IMG/VR virus record: IMGVR_UViG_3300047472_000084
Location: 1-47,501 of that record
Length of the DNA stretch: 47,501 nt
Origin: a virus
Direction: 5' to 3' (one strand)
Below the pieces are notes generated by a model. That model was given only the letters and a program-made list of their open reading frames with translations. It had not been told where the DNA came from and did no database searches. Position numbers and translations under genes: made by a program. This document shows, piece after piece, positions 7,038 through 13,695 of the stretch. Position 1 is the stretch's first letter. Every line of letters starts with the position of its first letter.

Positions 7038-7315
7038 GTGACACCCAGGCCACGGCCATCACCCTCTACACCAAGCCGAACTGCGTGCAGTGCACGGCGA
7101 CCAAGCGCTTCCTCGACAGCCGTGGCCTGGAGTACACCACGGTCGACGTCACCGAAGAGCCCGACGCCCTCGCGTTCATCAAGGGCCTCGGCTACCTCGC
7201 AGCCCCGGTCGTTTACACCCAGCGCGAGCACGAATACGATCCCGGCAAGACAACCACCATCGTCGAACACTGGTCCGGCAATCAGCCCGACCGCATCAAA
7301 GCGATCATCAAGTAG
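7034..7315 (+). CDS. nrdH: NrdH-type glutaredoxin, probable CTG start
   Basis: 93 residues if read from CTG 7034. The fold signature is complete: ITLYTKPNCVQCTATKRFL gives the CxxC active site (C17, C20), and LGYLAAPVVYT supplies the cis-Pro loop before a beta strand. NrdH proteins pass electrons from thioredoxin reductase to ribonucleotide reductase, supporting dNTP supply; no reductase gene is in this phage, so the host enzyme would be the partner. No ATG or GTG precedes the first Cys in this frame; the only other start (GTG 7085) lies between the two active-site Cys. AGGAG at 7021-7025 is well placed for the CTG. Confidence 0.85.
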   Translation: MSDTQATAITLYTKPNCVQCTATKRFLDSRGLEYTTVDVTEEPDALAFIKGLGYLAAPVVYTQREHEYDPGKTTTIVEHWSGNQPDRIKAIIK

Positions 7316-7321
7316 CCATCT

Positions 7322-7352
7322 GGCCCCTGCCCCTTCCGGGTGGGGGCCTTTT
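7322..7352 (+). terminator. Intrinsic terminator
   Basis: GGCCCCTGCCCC pairs with GGGTGGGGGCC around TTCC and is followed by TTTT, which runs directly into GGTGTAGTAT. The T-tract of the terminator is therefore also the spacer of the next promoter. Confidence 0.8.
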
Positions 7353-7353
7353 G

Positions 7354-7368
7354 GTGTAGTATCGACGC
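7354..7368 (+). promoter_or_regulatory. Leaderless promoter GTGTAGTAT
   Basis: GTGTAGTAT at 7354-7362, then CGACGC and the ATG at 7369: six bases between the -10 box and the start codon. A TTCCGG at 7334-7339 lies 17 bases upstream of TAGTAT but is a weak -35. Confidence 0.65.
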
Positions 7369-7638
7369 ATGGAGCCAGAACTCTTCACCCACGACGAGGT
7401 CCCCGCCACCTCGCGCCTCACGCACGCCGACCGTTGCGACGTTCGCAACTGCGGTGCCCAAGCCTACGTCACCGTCGGCATGTGGCCCGAGTCCGGCGGC
7501 CCCGTCGAACTCATCTTCTGCGGCCACCACTTCACTCACTACGAAGCCGGGCTTCGCGTCGTCGCCACGCACATCTTCGACGAGCGTGCCCGCCTCACCT
7601 CCGCCGAGGGTAGCCGCAAGGAGTTCTACGTGGGCTGA
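7369..7638 (+). CDS. Zinc-ribbon-like protein resembling a small actinobacterial family
   Basis: 89 residues. The core LTHADRCDVRNCGAQAYVTV, ELIFCGHHFTHYEAGLR and IFDE matches a small cellular family of Actinobacteria with the pattern ADRCD..CGAQAYV...G..L.FC.HH. The Cys/His set (C at ~24 and ~29, then CGHH) can bind one zinc ion. Function unknown. It was probably acquired from a host, and has a leaderless promoter of its own right after a terminator. Confidence 0.8.
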   Translation: MEPELFTHDEVPATSRLTHADRCDVRNCGAQAYVTVGMWPESGGPVELIFCGHHFTHYEAGLRVVATHIFDERARLTSAEGSRKEFYVG

Positions 7639-7656
7639 CGCCATCTTACGTCCTAG

Positions 7657-7665
7657 GTGTAGTAT
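7657..7665 (+). promoter_or_regulatory. Promoter GTGTAGTAT
   Basis: Exact box; the next start is TTG 7716, so a ~45-base leader is expected. The leader contains a possible hairpin (GTGCCCC with GGGGCCC). Confidence 0.55.
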
Positions 7666-7715
7666 ACCGGTGCCCCTCACGGGGCCCACTCTACACTCAC
7701 ATCTAAGGACACCAC

Positions 7716-8417
7716 TTGCCCCAGCGAATCAGCCTCTTCGACGACGAGCAGCGCACCAGCCCGTCCAACCCCTACCGCGACGACCTGGTGGGTAAACTGT
7801 CCGCCGGGTACGTGAACAACGGCCGTCCCGTCTCCCTCGACGAGTGGCGCTTCGTCAGCGACGACGAGGTCGTGGCCCAGCGGGTCGCCGAACTCTACGG
7901 CGGCGACGTCCAGGAGATCACGAAGACCAAGGGCAACGGCGACGAGATCGTCGAGCACGAGGTCTTCACGAAGTCCAAGGCCCTGACCATCATCATCGAC
8001 AGCCCCGAGGCCGTCTCCGTCGAGTACACCTGGTGGGCCAACGGCGAACTCCTCGGCAAGGGCGACGGCACCACCATGGAGGACGGCACGGCCGACCCGG
8101 GCGCCGGTCTCGACCTCAACGAGCGCAAGGACAAGGCCAAGAAGGGTCTCGTCCCCGCGCCGGAGACCACGGTCTACTTCCGCCTCGCGGATGACCCGGA
8201 CCTTGGCGTCTTCCGCTACGTCAAGTCGCAGGCATGGGGCTTCGAGCGCAACCTCGCGCGCAACGGCTTCTACGACGACCTCGACGACAGCGAGGGCCCG
8301 ATCAAGGCCAAGATCGGTCGCAACCCGGTCGAGTTCACCGCCAAGTCCGGCCCCCGTGCTGGCAAGGTCGTCAACTACACCGAGACCACCCTCGAATTCC
8401 TAGGAGCCGCCGAGTGA
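7716..8417 (+). CDS. phiC31 gp3-like protein (recombination directionality factor family)
   Basis: 233 residues from TTG 7716 (AAGGAC upstream). The family pattern is clear: RISLFD, DDLVGKLSAGYVNNGRPVSL with DEWRF, VAELYGG, then a variable part ending in VYFRLADDPDLGVFRYVKSQ and a final beta strand. In phiC31, gp3 turns the serine integrase from integration to excision. Here no integrase is present, so this copy probably serves another purpose, as in many lytic actinophages where the gene lies next to replication or repair genes. A DNA-metabolism role (for example ssDNA or recombination accessory) is inference. Confidence 0.75.
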   Translation: MPQRISLFDDEQRTSPSNPYRDDLVGKLSAGYVNNGRPVSLDEWRFVSDDEVVAQRVAELYGGDVQEITKTKGNGDEIVEHEVFTKSKALTIIIDSPEAVSVEYTWWANGELLGKGDGTTMEDGTADPGAGLDLNERKDKAKKGLVPAPETTVYFRLADDPDLGVFRYVKSQAWGFERNLARNGFYDDLDDSEGPIKAKIGRNPVEFTAKSGPRAGKVVNYTETTLEFLGAAE

Positions 8418-8653
8418 CCGCCAAGAAGCAGCCCGACATCGAGCCGTCCCACGAGGCGGAGACCGAGAAGGACGTCGTCGGCGAGGCCAAGCCCGCACGT
8501 CGCGCGACCGCAGAGGGAATTGCGGCCGACATCGCCGCGGACTACATCAAGGCGACGGCAGACGGCAACCGCGTCACCATCACCATCGACGGCCCGAACG
8601 GCCTCATCCAGACCTTCCACGCGACGGTCGAAGAGGGCATCCGTGAGTTCTGA
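8414..8653 (+). CDS. Hypothetical small protein
   Basis: 79 residues starting VTAKKQPDIEPSHEAETEKD. A charged disordered first half precedes a compact half with ADYIKATADGNRVTITIDGP. Coupled to the gp3-like gene by a GTGA overlap, which suggests a related job. No family recognised. Confidence 0.7.
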   Translation: MTAKKQPDIEPSHEAETEKDVVGEAKPARRATAEGIAADIAADYIKATADGNRVTITIDGPNGLIQTFHATVEEGIREF

Positions 8654-9032
8654 GTCGACGGACGACGAGTTCCTGACGATGATGGAGGAGGCGGGCTTCA
8701 CGGTCACTGACTCCGGCACCGTCGAGGACATCACCATCGAGTACACCGGCGTCACCGTCACGTACTACACCGAGCAGGGATACCCGGTCTCCCTCCGCAT
8801 CGAGTTCCCCGTCGGCCAGGCCATGGACGCAGCCCGCGCTGCCGTCCTCTCCGGCACCGCCGCCAACGTGAACAACCTGCTCGCCGGTGCCGTCCTCATG
8901 GGCGACGCCAGCGTGTTCGGCTACCTCGAAGCCAACGGCATCGACCCGGCCACCTTCTCCGAGGACGTCTTCCGGGACGCCCCCACCGAGGCCCCGCCGC
9001 TCAGCGACGCTGACGAGTTCTTCACCCTGTAA
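8643..9032 (+). CDS. Hypothetical acidic protein
   Basis: 129 residues starting VSSESTDDEFLTMMEEAGFT. A beta-rich segment (DITIEYTGVTVTYYTEQGYP) is followed by Ala-rich helices (AMDAARAAVLSGTAANVNNL) and an acidic tail ending DADEFFTL. It overlaps the previous gene by 11 bases. The very acidic DEFF-type C-terminus resembles the protein-interaction tails of single-stranded DNA-binding proteins, but no OB-fold is evident, so this is only a remark. Confidence 0.7.
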   Translation: MSSESTDDEFLTMMEEAGFTVTDSGTVEDITIEYTGVTVTYYTEQGYPVSLRIEFPVGQAMDAARAAVLSGTAANVNNLLAGAVLMGDASVFGYLEANGIDPATFSEDVFRDAPTEAPPLSDADEFFTL

Positions 9033-9046
9033 CAACCACCCCGACC

Positions 9047-9095
9047 CGCCGGGTCTGGCAGCCACTACTCCGGCAGCCAGGCCCGGCGTTTCGTC
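9047..9095 (+). terminator. Terminator hairpin
   Basis: CGCCGGGTCTGGC (9047-9059) pairs with GCCAGGCCCGGCG (9076-9088) with one G-T pair, followed by TTTCGTCGTT. It ends the gp3-like operon. Confidence 0.75.
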
Positions 9096-9109
9096 GTTAG
9101 GAGACGACC

Positions 9110-9295
9110 TTGCTTCACTACGTTTCAGGCATGTACCAGACGCCCGACGAGCAGTACCAGGCAGTGCAGGACGCCGTCAGCCTGCTACTCGATGGCCTTC
9201 GCGAGCACGGCAGCCCCGAACTCGACACCGATCGCTTCATCACCATCCGGTCCTACGAGGATGGCGAAGTCACTGCTGAGGTCGTCGAGCGGTGA
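9110..9295 (+). CDS. Hypothetical small protein, TTG start
   Basis: 61 residues starting MLHYVSGMYQTPDEQYQAVQ. TTG 9110 follows TAGGAGACGACC. The middle is one long helix and the end is beta. The stop overlaps the nuclease start (GGTGACC). No family recognised. Confidence 0.7.
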   Translation: MLHYVSGMYQTPDEQYQAVQDAVSLLLDGLREHGSPELDTDRFITIRSYEDGEVTAEVVER

Positions 9296-9636
9296 CCAAC
9301 CCCAACAAGGCCAAGGGCACCGCCCTCGAAACCGCGGTCGTGACCTACCTCAAGGAGCACGGCATCCCGGCCTACCGCCCCGCCCAGGCAGGCTACAAGG
9401 ACACCGGCGATATCCACGGCGTCTCGCCCGTCATCATCCAGGCCAAGAACTGGAAGGACATCCCCTCCGCACTCCGCGAGGGCGTCGACGGCGCCAACAA
9501 GCAGCGTGTAAACGCCGGTGAGCGCTGGGGAGTCGCCGCCATCAAGCGCCCACGCAAGGGGGTCGCCGACACCTACGTCGTCATGGATCTCGCCACTTTC
9601 GCAGAAGTGCTTGCCGAACTCCGCGACCACGTGTAG
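9292..9636 (+). CDS. Hjc-like PD-(D/E)XK nuclease (Holliday junction resolvase type)
   Basis: 114 residues. KGTALETAVVTYLKEHG supplies the N-terminal catalytic Glu (E13), GYKDTGDIHG the Asp (D40) and PVIIQAKNW the Q-x-K pair (Q50, K52), which is the fold signature of archaeal Hjc-type resolvases and of phage nucleases annotated as resolvases. Length suits a dimeric junction resolvase. Likely role: resolving branched replication or recombination DNA before packaging. A promoter overlaps its stop codon. A GTTTACAC site in reverse orientation lies at 9506. Confidence 0.8.
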   Translation: MTNPNKAKGTALETAVVTYLKEHGIPAYRPAQAGYKDTGDIHGVSPVIIQAKNWKDIPSALREGVDGANKQRVNAGERWGVAAIKRPRKGVADTYVVMDLATFAEVLAELRDHV

Positions 9637-9645
9637 TATCGAGCC
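9631..9645 (+). promoter_or_regulatory. Leaderless promoter GTGTAGTAT
   Basis: GTGTAGTAT 9631-9639, six bases, ATG 9646. TTGCCG lies 17 bases upstream of TAGTAT, so both boxes are recognisable. The box shares its TAG with the stop codon of the nuclease gene. Confidence 0.7.
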
Positions 9646-10056
9646 ATGACCAAGACAGCAGCCGCCAAGCGCTTCGCAGAGAAGTACGGAACGTACGACC
9701 ACGGCCACGGCACCTACACCCTCCTCCTCTCCTCCACCGGCCCCGGAGGCAGTGTCTACCGCGACCGCTACGAGAAGGCGGTGGAGAGGCGACAGCAGGA
9801 ATCCGCCCAGCACGCCGCCGACCTCCGCGTCGTCATGGCCCTCCTCGGAGTCGAGGAGCAGTACGAGGACACCGTCGAAGAGCGAGTCACGCGTTACTCG
9901 GCCTACTCGTCGCACGTGGAAGAGGTCGTCGTCAAGTCCGGCGCCCAGAAGTTCGCCGAAGACCTCCGCGCCGCCCAGTCCGCCATCAACGGCGAGGCCG
10001 CCCTCAAGCGCCTCCGCAAGGCCGTTAAGACCACCCAGAAGGAGCAGTCCAAGTGA
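9646..10056 (+). CDS. Hypothetical helical protein
   Basis: 136 residues starting MTKTAAAKRFAEKYGTYDHG. After a short beta part (GTYTLLLSSTGPGGSVY) it is largely helical and highly charged to the C-terminus (KTTQKEQSK). It contains VVVKSGAQKFAEDL; a related SxGAQKF string occurs in the next gene (VSTGAQKFRV), hinting at shared ancestry or a common partner. Leaderless promoter; GTGA coupling to the following gene. Function unknown. Confidence 0.72.
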   Translation: MTKTAAAKRFAEKYGTYDHGHGTYTLLLSSTGPGGSVYRDRYEKAVERRQQESAQHAADLRVVMALLGVEEQYEDTVEERVTRYSAYSSHVEEVVVKSGAQKFAEDLRAAQSAINGEAALKRLRKAVKTTQKEQSK

Positions 10057-10241
10057 CCCAGCCATTCACCGCCGACGAGATCGCTGACGAGATCGCGGCA
10101 GCACTCGACAGCCGCATGGTCCGCGAGGGCACCGAGGACCCCACCTGGATCGGCGCCTACTCCGCCACCCTGAACGAGGTCGAGGTCAGCACTGGGGCTC
10201 AGAAGTTCCGCGTGACCGTCGAGGAGGTGCTGTCCGAGTGA
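10053..10241 (+). CDS. Hypothetical small protein
   Basis: 62 residues starting VTQPFTADEIADEIAAALDS. An acidic helix precedes a beta-type segment with VEVSTGAQKFRVTVEEVL. Coupled at both ends by GTGA overlaps. See the note on the shared GAQKF motif with the upstream protein. No family recognised. Confidence 0.68.
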   Translation: MTQPFTADEIADEIAAALDSRMVREGTEDPTWIGAYSATLNEVEVSTGAQKFRVTVEEVLSE

Positions 10242-10597
10242 CCGACGCAACCGTCCCTGTGCCCGTCGCCCTGCTCAAGCGCCTCAAGGGCGAGCGGGAA
10301 CTCCGCTTCATCGACAACCAGGGTGCGCTGTACAGCGTCCGTGACGACGACATGGCAGGCCTCCTGGCCCTCATCCCCGCCGAACCCAAGGTCGGAGACC
10401 TCGTGAACGAGGACAACGTCCGGGATCTCCCCGTCGGGACCGTCCTCCGCGACAAGGTGGGTGACATCTGGTTCGTCGCAGGAGACAAGCGGCTGCGCTA
10501 CATCAATCCTCGTAAGACCGACCCGGCAGTGTCCGGCATCGACGACCCCGCGTTCTCCTACTACGAGCCCGTCGTCGTCTCGCTTCCCCGTGACTAA
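10238..10597 (+). CDS. Hypothetical protein, paralogue of the product at 13214
   Basis: 119 residues starting VTDATVPVPVALLKRLKGER. It matches the product at 13214 in layout: TVxVPVxLLxxL helix, LIP(A/E)E.KVGD, LP.G/RxVxxDxxGDxWxV, then a variable end with YxPVV. A third, more distant relative may start at 17683. The family looks like a small beta domain with an N-terminal helix for pairing. Function unknown. Confidence 0.72.
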   Translation: MTDATVPVPVALLKRLKGERELRFIDNQGALYSVRDDDMAGLLALIPAEPKVGDLVNEDNVRDLPVGTVLRDKVGDIWFVAGDKRLRYINPRKTDPAVSGIDDPAFSYYEPVVVSLPRD

Positions 10598-10742
10598 GGG
10601 CGGCGATCCCGACTTCGCGCACCGCACGCGAACGAACCGCAGGGAGGAGCCGTTGCCAGTCGAACGGCTCCTCCAGTACCTCGACATACACTTCCCAGAC
10701 GACCCGGAGACAGATGCCAACCCCACCGAAGACCCTTCCTGA
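10590..10742 (+). CDS. Hypothetical small protein
   Basis: 50 residues starting VTKGGDPDFAHRTRTNRREE. It overlaps the previous gene by eight bases and the primase-helicase gene by 29 bases. Mostly charged, with PVERLLQYLDIHFP in the middle. The protein is plausible from its position only. Confidence 0.5.
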   Translation: MTKGGDPDFAHRTRTNRREEPLPVERLLQYLDIHFPDDPETDANPTEDPS

Positions 10743-13182
10743 TCTTCTCGACCGCCTCGCCGAAGTCTCCGAGGAGTCTGACGGCTGGCTCGCCGTCTGC
10801 CCCGGCCACGCCGACTCCAAGCCGTCCCTCCGCGTCTCCGTCGGCCAGACCAGCAAGGTGCTCCTCAAGTGCCGCGCAGGCTGCACCACCGAGCACGTCC
10901 TCGACAGCCTCGGCATGGACATGGCTGACCTGACGCACATGGCCCAGGGTGACGCCACCCCGCCGACCACTGCGCGCTCCACGTCCGCCCAGGCCACCCC
11001 CGGCGCCATCGCGGGCCTCGCCATGCGTCTCGACGGCTACGAGAGTGCGTTCGGCTTCGACGCAGGCCCCGCGGTCGACGCTCGGCTGTATGCCCTGCAC
11101 CGATTCGGTCTGGAGTTCGCCGACGCTTACCGGCTCGGTCTCGGCTACACCGACGACCTCGGCGGCAACGTCCCACGCCTCGTCGTGCCCTTCCGCACCC
11201 CCCAGGGTGTTGCCCGCAACTTCCAGGCGCGCGCTCTCGACCCGTCGGCCAAGGTCCGCTGGCAGGGCCCGAAGAGCCCCGAGGGTGGCTCCTGGTCGCC
11301 CCTCGGCTGGTTCCCCGGCGAGTCCGGCTGGTCTGAGGTCGTCATCGCTGAGGGCCCGGGCGACGCCCTGACCGCCGCTGCCGTCGGCTACGACACCATC
11401 GGGGTAGCAGGTGCTGCCCGAGTCAACAACCCGGCCATCGTCGCTGAGATCGCCCAGTGGACCACGGGACGCCCCGTCGTCATCGCAGGCGACGGTGACG
11501 CCGCAGGCCGCCAGTTCTCCGCGACCCTCGCCAAGGGCCTCATCGAACTCGGCGCCCACGTCCGCGTCCTCAACCTGCCCGACGGCGTCGACCTGAACGA
11601 CTGGCGCCTCACCGACCCGGCAGGGTTCCAAACGGCCCTCATCCGTGCCATCGAGAACGCCGAGACCACCACCACCTCGGCCACCGTCCGCGCCCGCTGG
11701 GACGACGCCAAGTACGAGATGACCGACCTCGGCAACGCCCAGTACCTCCGTGACTGGGTCGCTGGCCAGGGCTCCGGCGTTAAGTACAGCGCCGAGACCG
11801 GCTTCTACATCCTCCAGGACGGCATCTGGCGCCGCGACATCTCCGAGCAGATCCGCAAGGCCGCCCAGAGCGTCGCCAAGGATCTCGCCGCCCTCGCCAA
11901 GGACGCCCGCATCGAGGCCAGCAAGGAAGGTGCCGACGCCAAGATCATCGGCTTCTCCAAGGCCATGACCGCGCACTCCCGCTACACCCAGTCGACCAAG
12001 GGCATCGACTCGATGATCCGCGAACTCCGGCCCATGGTCGCCGTCGCACTCACCGAGTTCGACGCGCACCACCACCTCCTCGCCGTCAAGAACGGCGTGG
12101 TCGACCTGCGCACCGGCGAACTCCTCGCGCACGACCCGACGTACCTCATCACGCGCCAGGTCGAATTCAACTACCGGCCCGAGGCCACCGCCCCGCGCTG
12201 GGCCCAGTTCCTCACCGAGGTCTTCCCCGGCCAGTCCGGCATGCCCGAGTACATGCAACGCCTGACCGGCTACGGTGTCTCGGGTGAGACGGACGAGCAG
12301 TGCTTCTGCATATTCTACGGCACCGGCTCCAACGGCAAGAGCGTTTACACGGACACTCTCACCCGGATCTTCCAGGACATCACCACCACGACGCCCTTCT
12401 CGACCTTCGAGCAGAAGCCGAATGGCGGCATCCCGAACGACATCGCAGCCCTCAATGGGGCCCGCATGGTCGTCGCGTCCGAGGGCGAGGCCGGACGGTT
12501 CATGAACGAGTCGCTGATCAAGCGAGCCACCGGTAAGGACCCCCTCACCGCCCGCTTCCTCAACCGCGAGTTCTTCACGTTCTACCCGGAGTTCCTGCTC
12601 ACCCTCCTCACCAACGCCAAGCCCACCTTCCGCGGCGCTGACGAGGGCCTGTGGCGCCGTGTCAAGTTGATCGCCTGGGAACGGCACTTCGCCCCGTCCG
12701 AGCGCGATCCCCGACTCCCCGCGAAGTTGCTCGCCGAGGCCGAAGGCATCCTCGCCTGGGTCGTCCGCGGCGCCGTCGACTGGTATGCCAACGGGCTTCA
12801 GGATCCCGGCCGCATCAAGGACGCCACCGCCGAGTACCGTGCTACGAGCGACATCATGGATGGCTTCCTCCCCGGCGTCTTCATCAAGGACGAGAACGGC
12901 AAGGTCGAAGCCACCAGCGTGTTCAAGGCGTTCCAGGAGTGGGCCGACAGTGAGAACCACCTCGACCTCAAGAAGTGGTCCTCCCGTGCCTTCTACGGCG
13001 CCATGGAGGAGCGTCAGGTGATCCGCAAGCGGTCCACCGGCGGCAAGTTCGTCCTCCAGGGCATCCGCCGCGCTCCCCGCACGGCCGACAACCCCGAGTG
13101 GGCCGCAGCCCAGGAGCCCGCCGTCGAGCGGATCCTCGAAGGCGGCGGACCGATGCAAGGTGCAGACCTCGACATCGTGTGA
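10714..13182 (+). CDS. Primase-helicase (zinc finger, Toprim, SF3 D5/P4-type)
   Basis: 822 residues that should prime and unwind DNA at the phage fork. A zinc finger lies at C29, H32, C53, C57 (CPGH...CRAGC). A Toprim domain (~205-285) has EGPGDAL and AGDGDAAG, the acidic residues of DnaG-type primases. After a linker comes a D5-type helicase: Walker A GTGSNGKS (536-543), a Walker B-like VVASEGE, and LTNAKPTFRGADEGLWRRVKLI, the conserved stretch of SF3 helicases. ATG 10714 (CGGAGA upstream) is chosen over later starts because it keeps the zinc finger. A GTTTACAC motif lies directly in the Walker A coding region. DNA polymerase follows downstream. Confidence 0.9.
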   Translation: MPTPPKTLPDLLDRLAEVSEESDGWLAVCPGHADSKPSLRVSVGQTSKVLLKCRAGCTTEHVLDSLGMDMADLTHMAQGDATPPTTARSTSAQATPGAIAGLAMRLDGYESAFGFDAGPAVDARLYALHRFGLEFADAYRLGLGYTDDLGGNVPRLVVPFRTPQGVARNFQARALDPSAKVRWQGPKSPEGGSWSPLGWFPGESGWSEVVIAEGPGDALTAAAVGYDTIGVAGAARVNNPAIVAEIAQWTTGRPVVIAGDGDAAGRQFSATLAKGLIELGAHVRVLNLPDGVDLNDWRLTDPAGFQTALIRAIENAETTTTSATVRARWDDAKYEMTDLGNAQYLRDWVAGQGSGVKYSAETGFYILQDGIWRRDISEQIRKAAQSVAKDLAALAKDARIEASKEGADAKIIGFSKAMTAHSRYTQSTKGIDSMIRELRPMVAVALTEFDAHHHLLAVKNGVVDLRTGELLAHDPTYLITRQVEFNYRPEATAPRWAQFLTEVFPGQSGMPEYMQRLTGYGVSGETDEQCFCIFYGTGSNGKSVYTDTLTRIFQDITTTTPFSTFEQKPNGGIPNDIAALNGARMVVASEGEAGRFMNESLIKRATGKDPLTARFLNREFFTFYPEFLLTLLTNAKPTFRGADEGLWRRVKLIAWERHFAPSERDPRLPAKLLAEAEGILAWVVRGAVDWYANGLQDPGRIKDATAEYRATSDIMDGFLPGVFIKDENGKVEATSVFKAFQEWADSENHLDLKKWSSRAFYGAMEERQVIRKRSTGGKFVLQGIRRAPRTADNPEWAAAQEPAVERILEGGGPMQGADLDIV

Positions 13183-13188
13183 TACACT
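13183..13188 (+). promoter_or_regulatory. Promoter -10 box TACACT
   Basis: TACACT overlaps the end of the primase-helicase gene (GTGTGATACACT). The next gene starts 25 bases later with GAAAGGA as ribosome site. Confidence 0.4.
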
Positions 13189-13213
13189 CTACTCACCAAC
13201 GAAAGGAACTCCC

Positions 13214-13561
13214 GTGACCGACAAGACCGTGTCCGTGCCCGTCGAACTGCTCCAGGAACTCAAGGCAGAACTCCCGATCACCGCGAGCAGCGAGGGATCC
13301 ATCATCAACCGACTCGCCGCCCTAATCCCCGAGGAGGCCAAGGTCGGCGACAGCCTCACCGAGGAGCAGATCGGCGCCCTCCCCCGCCGCTCTGTCATCA
13401 TCGACCAGGACGGCGACGTCTGGGTCGTCGGCAACGATCACAACGTGGCCATGGTGAGCGCCTTCTGGGACGGCAGCATGGACATCTCAACGGAGAAGTA
13501 CGACGCGAGCCTCGCCAACTACACACCCGTCCTCCTGCACATCGGCAAGGAGAACGTGTAG
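13214..13561 (+). CDS. Hypothetical protein, paralogue of the product at 10238
   Basis: 115 residues from GTG 13214 (GAAAGGAACTCCC upstream). Starts VTDKTVSVPVELLQELKAEL and continues with ALIPEEAKVGD, ALPRRSVIIDQDGDVWVVG and NYTPVLLHIGKE, parallel to the product at 10238. It lies between primase-helicase and polymerase, the earlier copy lies just before the primase, so the pair brackets the helicase gene. Its stop codon is part of a GTGTAGTAT box. Function unknown. Confidence 0.75.
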   Translation: MTDKTVSVPVELLQELKAELPITASSEGSIINRLAALIPEEAKVGDSLTEEQIGALPRRSVIIDQDGDVWVVGNDHNVAMVSAFWDGSMDISTEKYDASLANYTPVLLHIGKENV

Positions 13562-13617
13562 TATCCCTACAGCCGGAACGGGACGCGACCTTCGACGTCC
13601 TCCCGTTCCGGCTTTTT
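13556..13617 (+). ncRNA. Promoter followed at once by a terminator; possible short RNA
   Basis: GTGTAGTAT (13556-13564) would start transcription near 13571. There AGCCGGAACGGGA (13571-13583) begins and pairs perfectly with TCCCGTTCCGGCT (13601-13613), followed by a run of T. A transcript from this promoter would be only about 45-50 nt, mainly one hairpin. Alternatively the hairpin is just the terminator of the upstream operon and the box is not used, or read-through is regulated as an attenuator for the polymerase gene. Confidence 0.45.
13571..13617 (+). terminator. Intrinsic terminator before DNA polymerase
   Basis: A 13-bp perfect stem with a 17-base loop followed by CTTTTTC. It is the strongest intrinsic terminator in the replication region. 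Confidence 0.85.
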
Positions 13618-13632
13618 CACTGTACAGTGAAA
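13615..13632. promoter_or_regulatory. 18-bp perfect palindrome upstream of DNA polymerase
   Basis: TTTCACTGTACAGTGAAA is a perfect 18-bp palindrome immediately after the terminator and ~64 bases before the polymerase start. No second copy was noticed. It has the shape of an operator for a homodimeric helix-turn-helix protein. Confidence 0.6.
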
Positions 13633-13695
13633 CACGCTCCACACTGAAAACCACCCGCGCATGGTCCACTTGCGCCCGACCCGGAAGGGCACCAC

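Noticed and set aside
7716-8417. Single-stranded DNA-binding protein as identity of this gene
   Set aside because: Although its neighbourhood would suit an SSB, the NGRPVSL, ELYGG and FRLADDPDLG motifs match gp3-like directionality factors instead of an OB-fold SSB.
10594-13158. 854-residue open frame on the minus strand
   Set aside because: Antisense shadow of the primase-helicase gene, which has clear zinc-finger, Toprim and SF3 motifs.
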